From Bacillota bacterium (GTDB lineage Bacteria > Bacillota > Clostridia > Oscillospirales > Ruminococcaceae), in the NCBI GenBank assembly GCA_023421245.1, contig JAEZTV010000028.1, positions 1 to 64,000 on the forward strand: a stretch of DNA of 64,000 bases, written 5' to 3'. The first letter of the stretch is position 1; each line of letters starts with the position of its first letter. The position numbers and the translations under genes were made by a program. The notes beneath the pieces are model-generated. The model was given only the letters and a program-made list of their open reading frames with translations, was not told the DNA's origin and did not search any database. This document shows positions 9,115-17,917 of the stretch, in pieces.

Positions 9115-9933
9115 ATGTCTTTTGTTAATCTTTACGACAGTCACACACACTCCGATAACTCCCCCGACGGGCGCGAATCGGTAACATATATGTGCGAACG
9201 CAGTATCGCAATGGGGCTGCGCGGCATCGCCATCACCGACCACTGTGAGGTAGATAACTACGAAGGCGGACGATACCACATCTCAATCCGCCAATCGTAT
9301 TTTGAATGCCTTAAGGCGAAATCGGTGTTTCGCGGCGCGCTGATTGTTTCGGCCGGCATTGAGCTTGGACAACCCCTTGCAAATCCCGCTGTTTCAGAAA
9401 AGTTACTGGCTGATTATAATTTTGACATTGTGCTTGCGTCGGTACATAACGCAAGAAACGGTGCGGACTACTACTACATGGATTATACCGAGCTGAGCGA
9501 TGCCGACATCCGTTCCCTGCTGCAAGGCTATTTTGAGGATATTCTGGCCGTTTGCCGCTGGAACCGGTTTGATAGTCTCGCGCACCTTACTTATCCAATA
9601 CGTTATTTAAGCGCAAGCGGAATCTCTGTGGATCTTAACGCCTATTCGGATATTATTGACGAGATACTAAAAACCCTTGCGCAAAACGGCAAGGCGCTCG
9701 AAATCAACACCTCCGGCTACCGTCAGGGGCTCGGCACCGCATTGCCCCCGTTAAGCTGTGTAAAGCGATTTCGTGAACTGGGCGGCGAATATGTTACCAT
9801 CGCCTCAGATGCACACCGCTCGGGTGATGTTGGAAAAAACCTTGAAGACGGGATGCGGATTGCTCTGGATGCGGGCTTTACGCAGTTCGCGTTGTATCTT
9901 TCCCGTGTTCCGATGCTTATTGATTTAAAATAA
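9115..9933 (+). CDS. PHP-domain phosphatase, histidinol-phosphatase HisK-like
   Basis: A 272-residue PHP-superfamily metal-dependent phosphoesterase. Metal ligands are in YDSHTHSDNSPDG near the N-terminus, IAITDHCEVDNY (about residue 40), the mid-protein SVHN and HLTYPIRY segments, and ASDAHRSGDVG near the C-terminus. This pattern is that of HisK-type histidinol-phosphate phosphatases, but a general phosphoesterase role cannot be excluded because no other his gene is nearby. AAAGGAGAACCGCA precedes the ATG at 9115. Confidence 0.9.
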   Translation: MSFVNLYDSHTHSDNSPDGRESVTYMCERSIAMGLRGIAITDHCEVDNYEGGRYHISIRQSYFECLKAKSVFRGALIVSAGIELGQPLANPAVSEKLLADYNFDIVLASVHNARNGADYYYMDYTELSDADIRSLLQGYFEDILAVCRWNRFDSLAHLTYPIRYLSASGISVDLNAYSDIIDEILKTLAQNGKALEINTSGYRQGLGTALPPLSCVKRFRELGGEYVTIASDAHRSGDVGKNLEDGMRIALDAGFTQFALYLSRVPMLIDLK

Positions 9934-9966
9934 ACACCTTGCCTTTCATGTAATAAATCCGTAAGT

Positions 9967-9987
9967 AAAAACGCTTTTTGCGTTTTT
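9967..9987 (+). terminator. intrinsic terminator after the PHP gene
   Basis: AAAAACGC (9967-9974) pairs with GCGTTTTT (9980-9987) around five T residues, 34 bases past the PHP stop. The 3' arm supplies the T-run. Confidence 0.75.
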
Positions 9988-10023
9988 ATAATATATTAAC
10001 ATAAGAACTGGAGTGACTATGTC

Positions 10024-10503
10024 ATGGAAAAGCTTCTAAAGATTCTGGACAAAAATGCACGTTTAACAAACGAGCAAATCGCCGTTATGCTTGGCGCGGC
10101 GGAGGAGGATGTTGCCGCGGCAACGGCGAAATATGAAGCAGACGGAGTCATTCGCGGTTATAAGGCGCTGATTGATTGGGAACGGGCAGGTATCGACCGC
10201 GTTACCGCGCTGATTGAACTGCGCGTTACCCCGAAGCGCGACCTCGGTTTTGAGGAGATTGCCAAAAATGTAATGAAGTTTGATCATGTAGAAAGCGTGT
10301 TTTTAATGTCGGGTGGGTATGACCTTGCCGTTCTTGTTTCGGGCAAGACGTTTCAGGATATTGCGCTGTTTGTGGCGCATCGCCTTGCCCCAATGGACTC
10401 GGTTCTTTCTACCACCACTCATTTTGTGCTGCGCCGCTATAAGGACGACGGCTTTGTTTTCTGTGACGAGGACAAGGATGAGAGGGGGAACGCTTCGCTG
10501 TGA
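10024..10503 (+). CDS. Lrp/AsnC family transcriptional regulator
   Basis: A 159-residue regulator with an N-terminal helix-turn-helix (residues 1-50, including LTNEQIAVMLGAAEEDV) and a C-terminal RAM/ACT-like effector domain (residues 65-140, with ESVFLMSGGYDLAVLVSGK). Lrp proteins sense amino acids as octamers or hexadecamers. The last codons overlap the start of the aminotransferase gene by four bases, so the two are translated together. An Lrp/aminotransferase pair suggests control of amino-acid turnover; the ligand is unknown. Confidence 0.95.
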   Translation: MEKLLKILDKNARLTNEQIAVMLGAAEEDVAAATAKYEADGVIRGYKALIDWERAGIDRVTALIELRVTPKRDLGFEEIAKNVMKFDHVESVFLMSGGYDLAVLVSGKTFQDIALFVAHRLAPMDSVLSTTTHFVLRRYKDDGFVFCDEDKDERGNASL

Positions 10504-11684
10504 TAGACTATAACAATGTGCTGTCCGAACGGGTGAAGAACATCAAGCCCTCGGGCATCCGTAAATTTTTTGATATCGCCAACGAGATGGAGGGTGTTAT
10601 CTCGCTTGGTGTAGGTGAGCCTGACTTTCAAACACCGTGGAATATCCGCGACGCCGCGATTGCTTCACTTGAAAAGGGGCGTACCCGTTATACCTCTAAC
10701 TGGGGGCTTCTTGAATTGCGCGAGGCACTTGCGCAGTACCAAAAAAGGCGGTTTGACCTCACCTACGACCCAGCACACGAGATTGTAATTACCGTTGGCG
10801 GCTCTGAGGCAATTGATATTGCCATCCGCGCGCTGGTAAACCCCGGCGATGAGGTGCTCATCCCCGAGCCGTGCTTTGTATGCTACACCCCCATTGTGGA
10901 CCTTACCGGCGGTGTGTCGGTGCCGATTGTCACACAGCAGCAGGATAACTTTCGCCTGACGGCGGCAGCCCTGCGCGAGAAGATTACGCCCAAAACAAAG
11001 CTTCTCATCCTTCCCTTCCCAAACAACCCCACAGGAGCGGTCATGCGCCGCGAGCATCTGGAGGAGATTGCCGAGGTGCTGCGCGGCACCGATATTATGG
11101 TACTGAGTGATGAGATTTACTCTGAGCTTACATATTCTTCGACCCACGTTTCAATTGCAACGCTCGAAGGTATGTGGGAACGCACGATTGTTGTAAACGG
11201 ATTTTCAAAATCCTATTCGATGACTGGCTGGCGCTTGGGCTATGCCTGTGCGCCCGAGCCAATCCTTTCACAGATGACAAAGATTCACCAGTTTGCCATT
11301 ATGTGTGCACCATCTACCAGCCAGTATGCCGCAATTGAAGCGGTGCGCAACTGTGATGTTCAGATTCGCATGATGGTGGAGGAGTATGATATGCGCCGCC
11401 GCTTGATGGTGGACTCGTTTAACAAGATGGGGCTTACCTGCTTTGAGCCGGAGGGTGCATTCTATGTGTTCCCTTGCATCAAAAGCACCGGCATGACATC
11501 AGACGAGTTTTGTGAAAAGCTTTTGTACTCCCATAAGATTGCCGTGGTACCCGGCAGTGCCTTTGGCGACAGCGGAGAAGGGTACGTTCGTGTATCGTAT
11601 TCCTATTCCATTGAGCATATCATTGAGGCGCTCAAGCGCATAGAACAGTTTGTAAGGCAGTTACAGGCAAAGCCCTTATCCTGA
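10500..11684 (+). CDS. class I/II PLP aminotransferase
   Basis: A 394-residue fold-type I aminotransferase of the aspartate/aromatic subgroup. The Schiff-base lysine is in VNGFSKSYSMTGWRLGY, and the substrate-carboxylate arginine is probably in EGYVRVSYSYS. Upstream, LPFPNNPTGAVM and LSDEIYSELTYSS give the expected Asn and Asp/Tyr cofactor contacts. GTG at 10500 overlaps the Lrp stop codon. The exact amino acid cannot be told from sequence; aspartate or aromatic amino acids are likely (inference). Confidence 0.94.
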   Translation: MIDYNNVLSERVKNIKPSGIRKFFDIANEMEGVISLGVGEPDFQTPWNIRDAAIASLEKGRTRYTSNWGLLELREALAQYQKRRFDLTYDPAHEIVITVGGSEAIDIAIRALVNPGDEVLIPEPCFVCYTPIVDLTGGVSVPIVTQQQDNFRLTAAALREKITPKTKLLILPFPNNPTGAVMRREHLEEIAEVLRGTDIMVLSDEIYSELTYSSTHVSIATLEGMWERTIVVNGFSKSYSMTGWRLGYACAPEPILSQMTKIHQFAIMCAPSTSQYAAIEAVRNCDVQIRMMVEEYDMRRRLMVDSFNKMGLTCFEPEGAFYVFPCIKSTGMTSDEFCEKLLYSHKIAVVPGSAFGDSGEGYVRVSYSYSIEHIIEALKRIEQFVRQLQAKPLS

Positions 11685-11707
11685 CATCGGTTTGAGGTGA
11701 GAAAGCA

Positions 11708-12592
11708 GTGCAGCAGTGTCGTGTAATAGCACCCGCAAAAATCAATTTGTCGCTGGACATCACGGGCAGACGGCATGATGGTTACCATTTTTTAAGCACG
11801 GTGATGCAATCGATTGGTTTGTACGATACCCTGACAATTACACGTTCGGGCGGCAGCGAAGTTATGCTTACATGCGACGGTGAGGTCGATAATCTGCCAA
11901 CCGGAGCGGATAACCTTGTGGTACGTGCGGCACTGTGTTTTTTTTCCCATCTCCATCTGGGTCTTTCCGATGCCGGTGTGCATATTCAGCTGCAAAAGGA
12001 GATTCCCATGCAGGCTGGACTCGCGGGTGGAAGCGCGGATGCCGCTGCCACTTTGGTGGGACTTAACGCATTGTTTGATGCGCAGCTTGATGCCCATACG
12101 CTGCAAGGCCTTGGGCTTGCACTGGGTGCGGATGTGCCGTTTTGCATGGTAGGCGGCGCGGTGCTTGCCGAAGGGATTGGCGAGATGTTCCAGCCGCTGC
12201 CGTCGATGCCAAACTGCTATATTGTGATTGCAAAACCGCAGCAGGGCATCAGCACAAAAGAAGCATATGCGCTCTTTGACCTCTCCCCTGCCCGCGACAG
12301 ACCGGATAACGATTCTTTGGCGGCCGCGGTTGCTACGGGACAGCTTTCCGAAATTGGCAGACTGATGTGCAACGTGTTTGAGGAAGTATGCAACCTGCCC
12401 GAGGTGTATGAAATCAAGGCGCAGATGCTGGCATATGGGGCATTGGGTGCACAGATGACGGGCAGCGGCAGTGCGGTGTTCGGGCTGTTTGATGAGAAAT
12501 CCGCCGCCAAGCGATGTATGGCGGCCTTACAGGAGCGGTTTGATGACGTATATCTGACCAAGCCTTGTGCACATGGCGCGGTGCTGCAATAA
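11708..12592 (+). CDS. ispE: 4-diphosphocytidyl-2-C-methyl-D-erythritol kinase
   Basis: A 294-residue GHMP-family kinase of the non-mevalonate isoprenoid pathway, phosphorylating the 2-hydroxyl of CDP-methylerythritol. APAKINLSLDITGRRHDGYH at the N-terminus and the ATP-binding PMQAGLAGGSADAAA loop (about residues 100-115) are diagnostic, with MTGSGSAVFGLF as motif 3. It starts with GTG after GAGGTGAG. It follows the aminotransferase by 23 bases and precedes spoIIR, a common clostridial order. Confidence 0.96.
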   Translation: MQQCRVIAPAKINLSLDITGRRHDGYHFLSTVMQSIGLYDTLTITRSGGSEVMLTCDGEVDNLPTGADNLVVRAALCFFSHLHLGLSDAGVHIQLQKEIPMQAGLAGGSADAAATLVGLNALFDAQLDAHTLQGLGLALGADVPFCMVGGAVLAEGIGEMFQPLPSMPNCYIVIAKPQQGISTKEAYALFDLSPARDRPDNDSLAAAVATGQLSEIGRLMCNVFEEVCNLPEVYEIKAQMLAYGALGAQMTGSGSAVFGLFDEKSAAKRCMAALQERFDDVYLTKPCAHGAVLQ

Positions 12593-12610
12593 CTTAAAAG
12601 TGAATAAACC

Positions 12611-12672
12611 GTAAAAAAACCGTCCATATTACTGGTGACATCAATAAATCATCAGCAAAGGACGGTTTTTAC
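12611..12672 (+). promoter_or_regulatory. hairpin enclosing the spoIIR ribosome site
   Basis: Bases 12611-12625 (ending ACCGTCC) pair with 12660-12672 (GGACGGTTTTTAC), enclosing about 34 bases. The 3' arm begins inside AAAGGA, the likely ribosome site of spoIIR at 12675. The stem may act as an ispE terminator, as a translational brake on spoIIR, or both. Confidence 0.5.
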
Positions 12673-12674
12673 AT

Positions 12675-13286
12675 ATGAAAAAACCAGAATTATCGTTACT
12701 CATCGGGCTGTTGCTCGCTGTTTTAACCACATTGCTTTCAGGGTTTACGCAGTTTGGCTCGGATTGTGAGCAGATTAGCGAAAAACTGCTGCGCCTGCAT
12801 GTAATCGCAAACTCTGACAGTACAGAGGATCAGAGCATCAAGTTGGCGATACGTGACCAGATTCTTGTGCAGTGCGCGGAACTGTTGTCAATGGAAAGCG
12901 ATAAAGAGCTCGCTAAAAATGACCTCTCCGCACATCTGCACGAGATTGAAGCGGTCGCTAATAAACTACTGGAGCAAAGCGGATTTTCGTATTCGGCGCA
13001 TGCATCGATTGAAAAGCGCTGGTTTAACACGCGAAAGTACGATAACATCACCCTGCCCGCCGGAAGATACGACGCGCTATGTATTCGTTTGGGTGAAGCA
13101 ACCGGAAGGAATTGGTGGTGCGTTGTGTTCCCGCCCATGTGTCTTCCCGCTGCCTGCGAAGAGGCGGAGCTTGCTGAGATTCTGACCGACGATGAGCTGC
13201 GGATTGTAACGGAAAGTGGCAGCTATACCATCCGCTTTAAGATCTGGGAGATATATGAACGGTTCAAAAACCGCGGAAAACTATAA
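12675..13286 (+). CDS. spoIIR: stage II sporulation protein R
   Basis: A 203-residue signalling protein made in the forespore and secreted into the intermembrane space, where it triggers SpoIIGA to cleave pro-sigma-E. It has an N-terminal signal segment (LSLLIGLLLAVLTTLLSGF), then the family motif KLLRLHVIANSDSTEDQ. The central ITLPAGRYDALCIRLGEATGR and NWWCVVFPPMC regions are the conserved core. It is the usual length for clostridial SpoIIR. A hairpin overlaps its ribosome site. Confidence 0.95.
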   Translation: MKKPELSLLIGLLLAVLTTLLSGFTQFGSDCEQISEKLLRLHVIANSDSTEDQSIKLAIRDQILVQCAELLSMESDKELAKNDLSAHLHEIEAVANKLLEQSGFSYSAHASIEKRWFNTRKYDNITLPAGRYDALCIRLGEATGRNWWCVVFPPMCLPAACEEAELAEILTDDELRIVTESGSYTIRFKIWEIYERFKNRGKL

Positions 13287-13444
13287 ACGACTCAAATAAA
13301 CAGGATACAAAAAGCAATAAGATTACCGATACAAATACGCGTCACGAATAATCAGTGTATTTTTCGGAAAACTAGGGTTATCTGCATATGATTTGCAGAG
13401 ATAGCGCTACGCTATATTTATACCCAAGAAGGAGATGAATACAC

Positions 13445-13660
13445 ATGCTTGACAGGATATCACTGATACTGGTGATTATCGGCGCCTTAAACTGGGGAAG
13501 CATCGGTATATTCAGCTTTGACATTGTCGCATGGATCTTCGGCGGCCAAACAGCCATCCTCAGCAGAATCGTCTATACCCTTGTAGCGCTCGCAGGAATC
13601 TGGTGTATTTCGCTGCTGTTTCGCAAGGATGAGCTTGCGGAGCACCACACCAGATCGTAA
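13445..13660 (+). CDS. DUF378 small membrane protein
   Basis: A 71-residue protein with two membrane segments. The N-terminal LVIIGALNWGSIGIFSFDIV is the DUF378 signature and the second segment is YTLVALAGIWCISLLF. The family function is unknown. AAGGAGATGAATACAC precedes the ATG. The 158 bases upstream hold two short dyads (TCTGCA/TGCAGA at 13381-13399 and ATAGCG/CGCTAT at 13401-13415) of unclear meaning. Confidence 0.93.
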   Translation: MLDRISLILVIIGALNWGSIGIFSFDIVAWIFGGQTAILSRIVYTLVALAGIWCISLLFRKDELAEHHTRS

Positions 13661-13702
13661 AGAGATTCTACAGGATTGTTCTCGAAATATCCACATCAAA
13701 AG

Positions 13703-13732
13703 ACAGCCTCATTTTGCAGGGGGCTGTTTTTT
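13703..13732 (+). terminator. intrinsic terminator after DUF378
   Basis: ACAGCC (13703-13708) pairs with GGCTGT (13722-13727), followed by six T. It lies 43 bases past the DUF378 stop codon. Confidence 0.75.
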
Positions 13733-13750
13733 GTAATGCGCAACACATCC

Positions 13751-13785
13751 AAAAAGGTGCCTCGGCCAAAGCCGGGGCACCTTTT
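13751..13785. terminator. bidirectional terminator for the zinc-ribbon gene
   Basis: AAAAAGGTGCC (13751-13761) pairs with GGCACCTTTT (13776-13785), with an inner CGGC/GCCG stem. A on the left and T on the right give it a T-run on both strands. It lies 14 bases past the zinc-ribbon stop on the minus strand. Confidence 0.82.
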
Positions 13786-13798
13786 ATACTCTTGTGGA

Positions 13799-14077
13799 TT
13801 AGCCTTCTTCCTTCATTCTTGCGAAGCACTCACTGCAGTATACAGGACGATCCTCGCGCGGTCTGAAAGGAACTTTAGCCTCTGCTCCACAGCTGGCGCA
13901 GGTAGCAGCGAACATTTCTTTCTCCGGCTTGGATGCATTCTTGCGGGCGTCGCGGCAGTTCTTGCAGCGCTGAGGCTCATTTACAAAGCCTTTCGCGGCA
14001 TAAAACTCTTGCTCGCCGGCAGTGAACACGAACTCTTCTCCGCACTCCTTACAGGATAACGTCTTGTCTTCGAACAT
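13799..14077 (-). CDS. zinc-ribbon domain protein (zf-trcl type)
   Basis: A 92-residue protein with two zinc-binding modules. The first (residues 1-47) is the zf-trcl domain, with CKECGEEFVFTAGEQEFYA and CKNCRDARK. The second (residues 56-90) has CASCGAEAKVPFRPREDRP and YCSECF, a CxxC-n-CxxC ribbon. Such proteins are common and small in Clostridia; they may bind RNA or nucleic acid, but no role is established. GCGAGGTAAAG precedes the ATG at 14077. Confidence 0.93.
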   Translation of the reverse strand: MFEDKTLSCKECGEEFVFTAGEQEFYAAKGFVNEPQRCKNCRDARKNASKPEKEMFAATCASCGAEAKVPFRPREDRPVYCSECFARMKEEG

Positions 14078-14111
14078 GAAACTTTACCTCGCTTTTTTGG
14101 ATAAATATTTG

Positions 14112-14177
14112 CGCCCGCGGACGGATTTGAACCGACACCTTTGAAAATCAACGCTCTTCCGTTGAGCTACTAAGGGC
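14112..14177 (-). pseudogene. tRNA-like remnant with shortened anticodon arm
   Basis: Read on the minus strand, a D-arm (AGCTCAACGGAAGAGC) and a T-loop (GGTTCAAATCC) of standard form stand 16 bases apart, where a real tRNA needs 22-23. The T-stem has one mismatch, and only GCCC/GGGC of the acceptor pairs. No CCA is encoded. The total is 66 bases. The anticodon arm appears to have lost six or seven bases, so this is probably a decayed tRNA gene. The loop TTTTCAA would read UUC (Glu) if the arm were intact, which is weak. Confidence 0.55.
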
Positions 14178-14249
14178 ATATCGCAACCCGAAAATACGGT
14201 TTTGCCTGTAACGGTTTAACCAGCTGCAGCATATGCGCGGTAAAGCACA

Positions 14250-14876
14250 TCAGCGCATGGCGGCACCTAGCTTTTTTCTTGCACGCTGCAGCGCATTATC
14301 GACCGATTTGCCTGTAATGCCAAGGCGTGCAGCCATCTGATCATATGTCAGGCCGTTTAAATACAGCATTAATATTTCCCGTTCGAGCTCCGAAAGAAGA
14401 GAGCGAATTGCTTGCCGGATGAATGCATATTCTTCTTTTTTAATCACGAGGGTTTCCGGTGATGATGTGGCTGCCGCACAATACTGCTGATCTGTCTGCA
14501 TTGTAATATGTTCCTCATCCAGAGTAACATAGTGTAAAAGCGGTAGGTGCTTTAACCGTGCGCTTGTGCGCAGCGTCGAGCGAATACTGTTGTTTATGCA
14601 GGTAACGGCGTAAGTAACAAAGGAGGCGTTCCGACCGTTTTGATAGCAGCGGATTGCACGCAGCAACGCGATCATGCCCTCTTGTATTAAATCATCCTGA
14701 TCCAAAAACGAGTGGTCTGCCGTTACTGCCTTACGTGTGATAAACGGCAGATATCTGGTTAGCAGAACGGTTAAACTATCGCCGCAGCCCAAACATGCTG
14801 CGGTAACAAGTTCCTCATCGGAAGCATCTGCTATCAAGCTTTGATTGGCATATACACCATACTGATGTACTGTCAT
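14250..14876 (-). CDS. SigH-like sigma-70 family sigma factor
   Basis: A 208-residue sigma factor. Region 2 contains DQDDLIQEGMIALLRAIRCY, the core-binding helix. Region 4 has LNGLTYDQMAARLGITGKS, followed by VDNALQRARKKLG, the -35-binding helix-turn-helix. The layout and the SVDNALQR-like end match SigH, the sigma factor for entry into sporulation, but Clostridia carry several paralogues, so the symbol is left open. The start at 14876 has GGGGAGATAAGG upstream. It ends 72 bases from the tRNA-like element. Confidence 0.85.
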   Translation of the reverse strand: MTVHQYGVYANQSLIADASDEELVTAACLGCGDSLTVLLTRYLPFITRKAVTADHSFLDQDDLIQEGMIALLRAIRCYQNGRNASFVTYAVTCINNSIRSTLRTSARLKHLPLLHYVTLDEEHITMQTDQQYCAAATSSPETLVIKKEEYAFIRQAIRSLLSELEREILMLYLNGLTYDQMAARLGITGKSVDNALQRARKKLGAAMR

Positions 14877-14984
14877 GGCCTTATCTCCCCGGGCACAACC
14901 CAAAACCTACTGATATTCTACTTCCCAACATCAGATATGTCAATACTTTTAATGAAAATTCGGTTAAAATACTTAATCTTTTAT

Positions 14985-16334
14985 CTACCTTGTCACATTA
15001 TTAATCCACTTTTGCCCTTTTAACCGGATGGTAATCGCTAGCGCTTTGAGCGGTTCATCAATGCGCAGGCAGATAAATACCGCCCATGCCGGCCAGCCCA
15101 GTACCCATCCGGACAGCATTCCAAGCGGCGCCGACAAAGCCCAGATTAGGATGGTATCCACAACAAATACGAAGCGGGTATCACCCGCCCCACGCAGGGT
15201 ACCAACAAGGTTGATAGAACAAATTGAGACAAAAAACAGGTTAACCGCAGCAACAATCATCAGGCTGTTTGCAATCAGTTTGGTGGTTTCGGGTACATTG
15301 TAAAACCCGATGGCAATGCCCCGCAACAGATACATAATCGCAGCGCCAATCAAGCCGACACCCACGCTTAAAACGAGCAGTGTATCTGCGCACCGGCGCA
15401 CATATTCATTCTTTCCGGTTCCAACCGCCTTACCAACTACCACAGCAGCCGCACTTGAAATGCCGAAGATGATAACGGTGGTCAGTTGCTGTACCACACC
15501 GACAATGCTGTTTGCTGCTACAAAATCTGATCCAATCCGGCCGATGATCATTGATTGCAGCGACATCCCCACCGACCACAGTAGCTCATTGAACAGCACC
15601 GGCATGCCGTGGCGAAGATAATCACGAAGTAGCACCGTATCAATGCGCAAGAGGTCGGCAATGCGCAACTGCACCTTCTGTTCAAAAAAGGCACGGTATA
15701 TTAGAACAATTATAACCTCGGCGATACGTGCAATCACGGTCCCGATTGCAGCGCCGCGTACCCCAAGTGCCGGAAAACCGAGTTTCCCAAAAATGAGCAC
15801 GTAGTTTACCACTACGTTGACCAAAAATGAGATTCCATATACAAGAAGCTGTATTCTCACAACCTCAACGCTTCGCAAAACAGAAAGATATGTATTCGTA
15901 ATACCGTAACACACAAAGGCAACCGATAGTATTTTGAGGTACTGCGCACCCAGTGTAATAATCTGCTCCTCATTAGAGTACAAGCTCATCACCGCACGCG
16001 GAAAGAAAAATGTCAATACAAAAAACACAAATGAAAGTACAATGGCAACATCGAGTGCAATGGCAAACGATTTGCGGATGGAAAGAATATCCCCTTTGCC
16101 CCAGTACTGAGCGGTTAGCACCGATATACCACTCGACACACCAAAAGTAAGGATGTTGAAGATAAAAAACGGCTGGTTTGCAAGTGAAACCGCTGAAAGC
16201 TGCGCCTCTCCCAGCGCGCCGACCATTAGCGTATCGGTCATGTTTACGCCAAAGCCTATCAGGTTTTGCAACGCAACAGGAAATGCGATTGCTGCAAGTG
16301 TAATATAAAAGCTCTTATCTTTTACAAACTTCAT
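14985..16334 (-). CDS. MATE family multidrug/cation exporter
   Basis: A 449-residue transporter with twelve predicted membrane segments in two halves. The first half opens with the conserved ITLAAIAFPVALQNLIGFGV and the NMTDTLMVGALGEAQLSAVS region. Family members export drugs or metabolites using Na+ or H+. The ATG at 16334 follows GGAGGATAAAAAC. A reading frame open to 16391 adds 19 residues without a ribosome site. The substrate is unknown. Confidence 0.94.
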   Translation of the reverse strand: MKFVKDKSFYITLAAIAFPVALQNLIGFGVNMTDTLMVGALGEAQLSAVSLANQPFFIFNILTFGVSSGISVLTAQYWGKGDILSIRKSFAIALDVAIVLSFVFFVLTFFFPRAVMSLYSNEEQIITLGAQYLKILSVAFVCYGITNTYLSVLRSVEVVRIQLLVYGISFLVNVVVNYVLIFGKLGFPALGVRGAAIGTVIARIAEVIIVLIYRAFFEQKVQLRIADLLRIDTVLLRDYLRHGMPVLFNELLWSVGMSLQSMIIGRIGSDFVAANSIVGVVQQLTTVIIFGISSAAAVVVGKAVGTGKNEYVRRCADTLLVLSVGVGLIGAAIMYLLRGIAIGFYNVPETTKLIANSLMIVAAVNLFFVSICSINLVGTLRGAGDTRFVFVVDTILIWALSAPLGMLSGWVLGWPAWAVFICLRIDEPLKALAITIRLKGQKWINNVTR

Positions 16335-16677
16335 GTTTTTATCCTCCGCATCTCCCCTGCGCAACGTGCGCAGCATGGGATAAACACGCACAATACTGCA
16401 TGTTTTCGTTTAGCATGTGCAGTACATTATATCACCCGCGACACATTGGTGCAATAACAATCTTCTATTACTGCTACGCTGTTTTATTAATATAAACACC
16501 TGACGTAATTTTAGTTTTACATCGTAAAACAGTATCAGAATTCCATAGATTGGTTTACATAATTAGTACAATTGTTAAATTGAAACGATATATAATGCAT
16601 GGTAAAATGATTTCAGACCATATAAGTAGTATTTGTGTTTACATAATTTGTGTAAGCAACGATTGTGAGGTAGGAAT
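16335..16677. other. 343-base AT-rich divergent region
   Basis: This region lies between the MATE gene (minus) and the TlpA-like gene (plus). It contains a TATAAT at 16591-16596 on the plus strand but no good -35 at the right distance. No RNA gene, hairpin or small reading frame is convincing. Confidence 0.5.
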
Positions 16678-17631
16678 ATGAAGCGATTGATTTTTACAGT
16701 AACCACGGCCTTTGCCGCATGCATACTCTTAGCGGCATGCGCGGCGGGTAACGCTAAGACACCGGAAGCCGACAACACCGGGGGCTTCTCTACCGAGATA
16801 GAGGTGGCAGCCGCTACGGAAAACTCAAAAAAAGACCAAGCAAGTGATGATAGTTCCGCCCCGGATGCCATACCAGAGCAGGGCGAAATAAATGGCACCG
16901 CATCGGGTAAAGATGCTAAGAGCGGCACTACATCAAACAGTCCCACCTCCCCCGCACCCGATGCCAAAACAAAGGGGACAACTTCCACGGGCGGTGCATC
17001 CGCTGGGCAGACCGGCAGCTCATCCGTGCAAGGCTCCTCTTCCAAGGCGGCAGGCAGTTCCTCGGCCGCCGGTAATAGCTCGAAGGGCAGCAGCAATACT
17101 GCATCCAGTAAAGCCTCTTCAAGCAAAAGCAACAGCAGCACAACATCGAGTAAGGCGGCCTCAAGCAAGGATTCTTCCAGCAAAAGCAGCATTGGCAGCA
17201 TCGGTACCTTTACGATGACCGACCTTGCCGGGAATACTGCAAATCAGAGCATCCTTAACAACTATGAGCTGACGATGATTAACGTTTGGGCAACGTACTG
17301 CAACCCCTGTATTTCTGAAATCCCTGACATTGATAAGGTATACAAGCAGTTTAAAGCAGATGGCGTGAATATCATTGGCGTGGCGCTCGATGGCCCTGGT
17401 AACACAGCAGGAATCCAGAGCGTTGTAAACAAAACCGGCGCGAGCTATAAGATGTATATTCCATCAAGCTCAATGCTGAGCAACTCATTCATGAGCAATG
17501 TAACGTTTGTACCCACCACCTTTTTTGCCGACCGCGACGGTAACCTTGTGGGCAGCCCCGTTTCGGGCAGCAGAACTGCCGCCGCGTGGACAAAAATTAT
17601 CAATGAGCGTCTTGCGCAGGCGCGTTCCTAA
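16678..17631 (+). CDS. TlpA-like thiol-disulfide redox lipoprotein
   Basis: A 317-residue exported protein. A signal peptide ends in the lipobox LAAC (residues 18-21), so it is a lipid-anchored protein. Residues 25-175 are a low-complexity Ser/Lys/Ala/Thr linker. Residues 180-317 form a TlpA/ResA-type thioredoxin fold with the active-site motif ATYCNPCISEIP. Such proteins reduce disulfides outside the membrane, for example in cytochrome maturation or spore-coat formation; the partner here is unknown. A strong terminator follows. Confidence 0.92.
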   Translation: MKRLIFTVTTAFAACILLAACAAGNAKTPEADNTGGFSTEIEVAAATENSKKDQASDDSSAPDAIPEQGEINGTASGKDAKSGTTSNSPTSPAPDAKTKGTTSTGGASAGQTGSSSVQGSSSKAAGSSSAAGNSSKGSSNTASSKASSSKSNSSTTSSKAASSKDSSSKSSIGSIGTFTMTDLAGNTANQSILNNYELTMINVWATYCNPCISEIPDIDKVYKQFKADGVNIIGVALDGPGNTAGIQSVVNKTGASYKMYIPSSSMLSNSFMSNVTFVPTTFFADRDGNLVGSPVSGSRTAAAWTKIINERLAQARS

Positions 17632-17662
17632 AAACGAAAATTTGTATACGCTTGCCTAACGC

Positions 17663-17707
17663 AAAATGCAGGGCCGCAATCGAGTAATGATTGCGGCCCT
17701 GCATTTT
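17663..17707. terminator. strong bidirectional terminator
   Basis: A perfect 19-base stem: 17663-17681 pairs with 17689-17707 around a seven-base loop, with AAAA on the left end and TTTT on the right. Confidence 0.9.
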
Positions 17708-17917
17708 GGTTGACTATAGCGTTATATGTTCCGCGCATCTTGCTGTCGGCATCATTTGACATACCGCTATGATTTTACATATCTCACTCATACCCGAAAA
17801 TCAAGCTCAGGCGCAGCTACATCGCTTTGCGCAATTGTTCACCGGACAAACAAGTTGCCAAGCCCCGAAACATATACTTCTAGTACGCTTCTACTAAAAA
17901 TGACAGGGTGTGAAGTA

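Noticed and set aside
14112..14177. Reading the tRNA-like element as selenocysteine tRNA (a TCA can be read in the loop)
   Set aside because: It lacks the long acceptor, long D-stem and variable arm of tRNA-Sec and is far too short.
17030..17190. Repeated short sequence that could suggest a CRISPR or satellite array
   Set aside because: The repeats are irregular Ser/Lys/Ala codons within a coding linker; no spacers, leader or cas genes are present anywhere in the window.
16575..17201. Leu/Glu-rich minus-strand frame of 208 codons
   Set aside because: It is the antisense of the Ser/Ala linker of the TlpA-like gene; the repeated LLLLEE pattern comes from repeated AGC/TCC codons.
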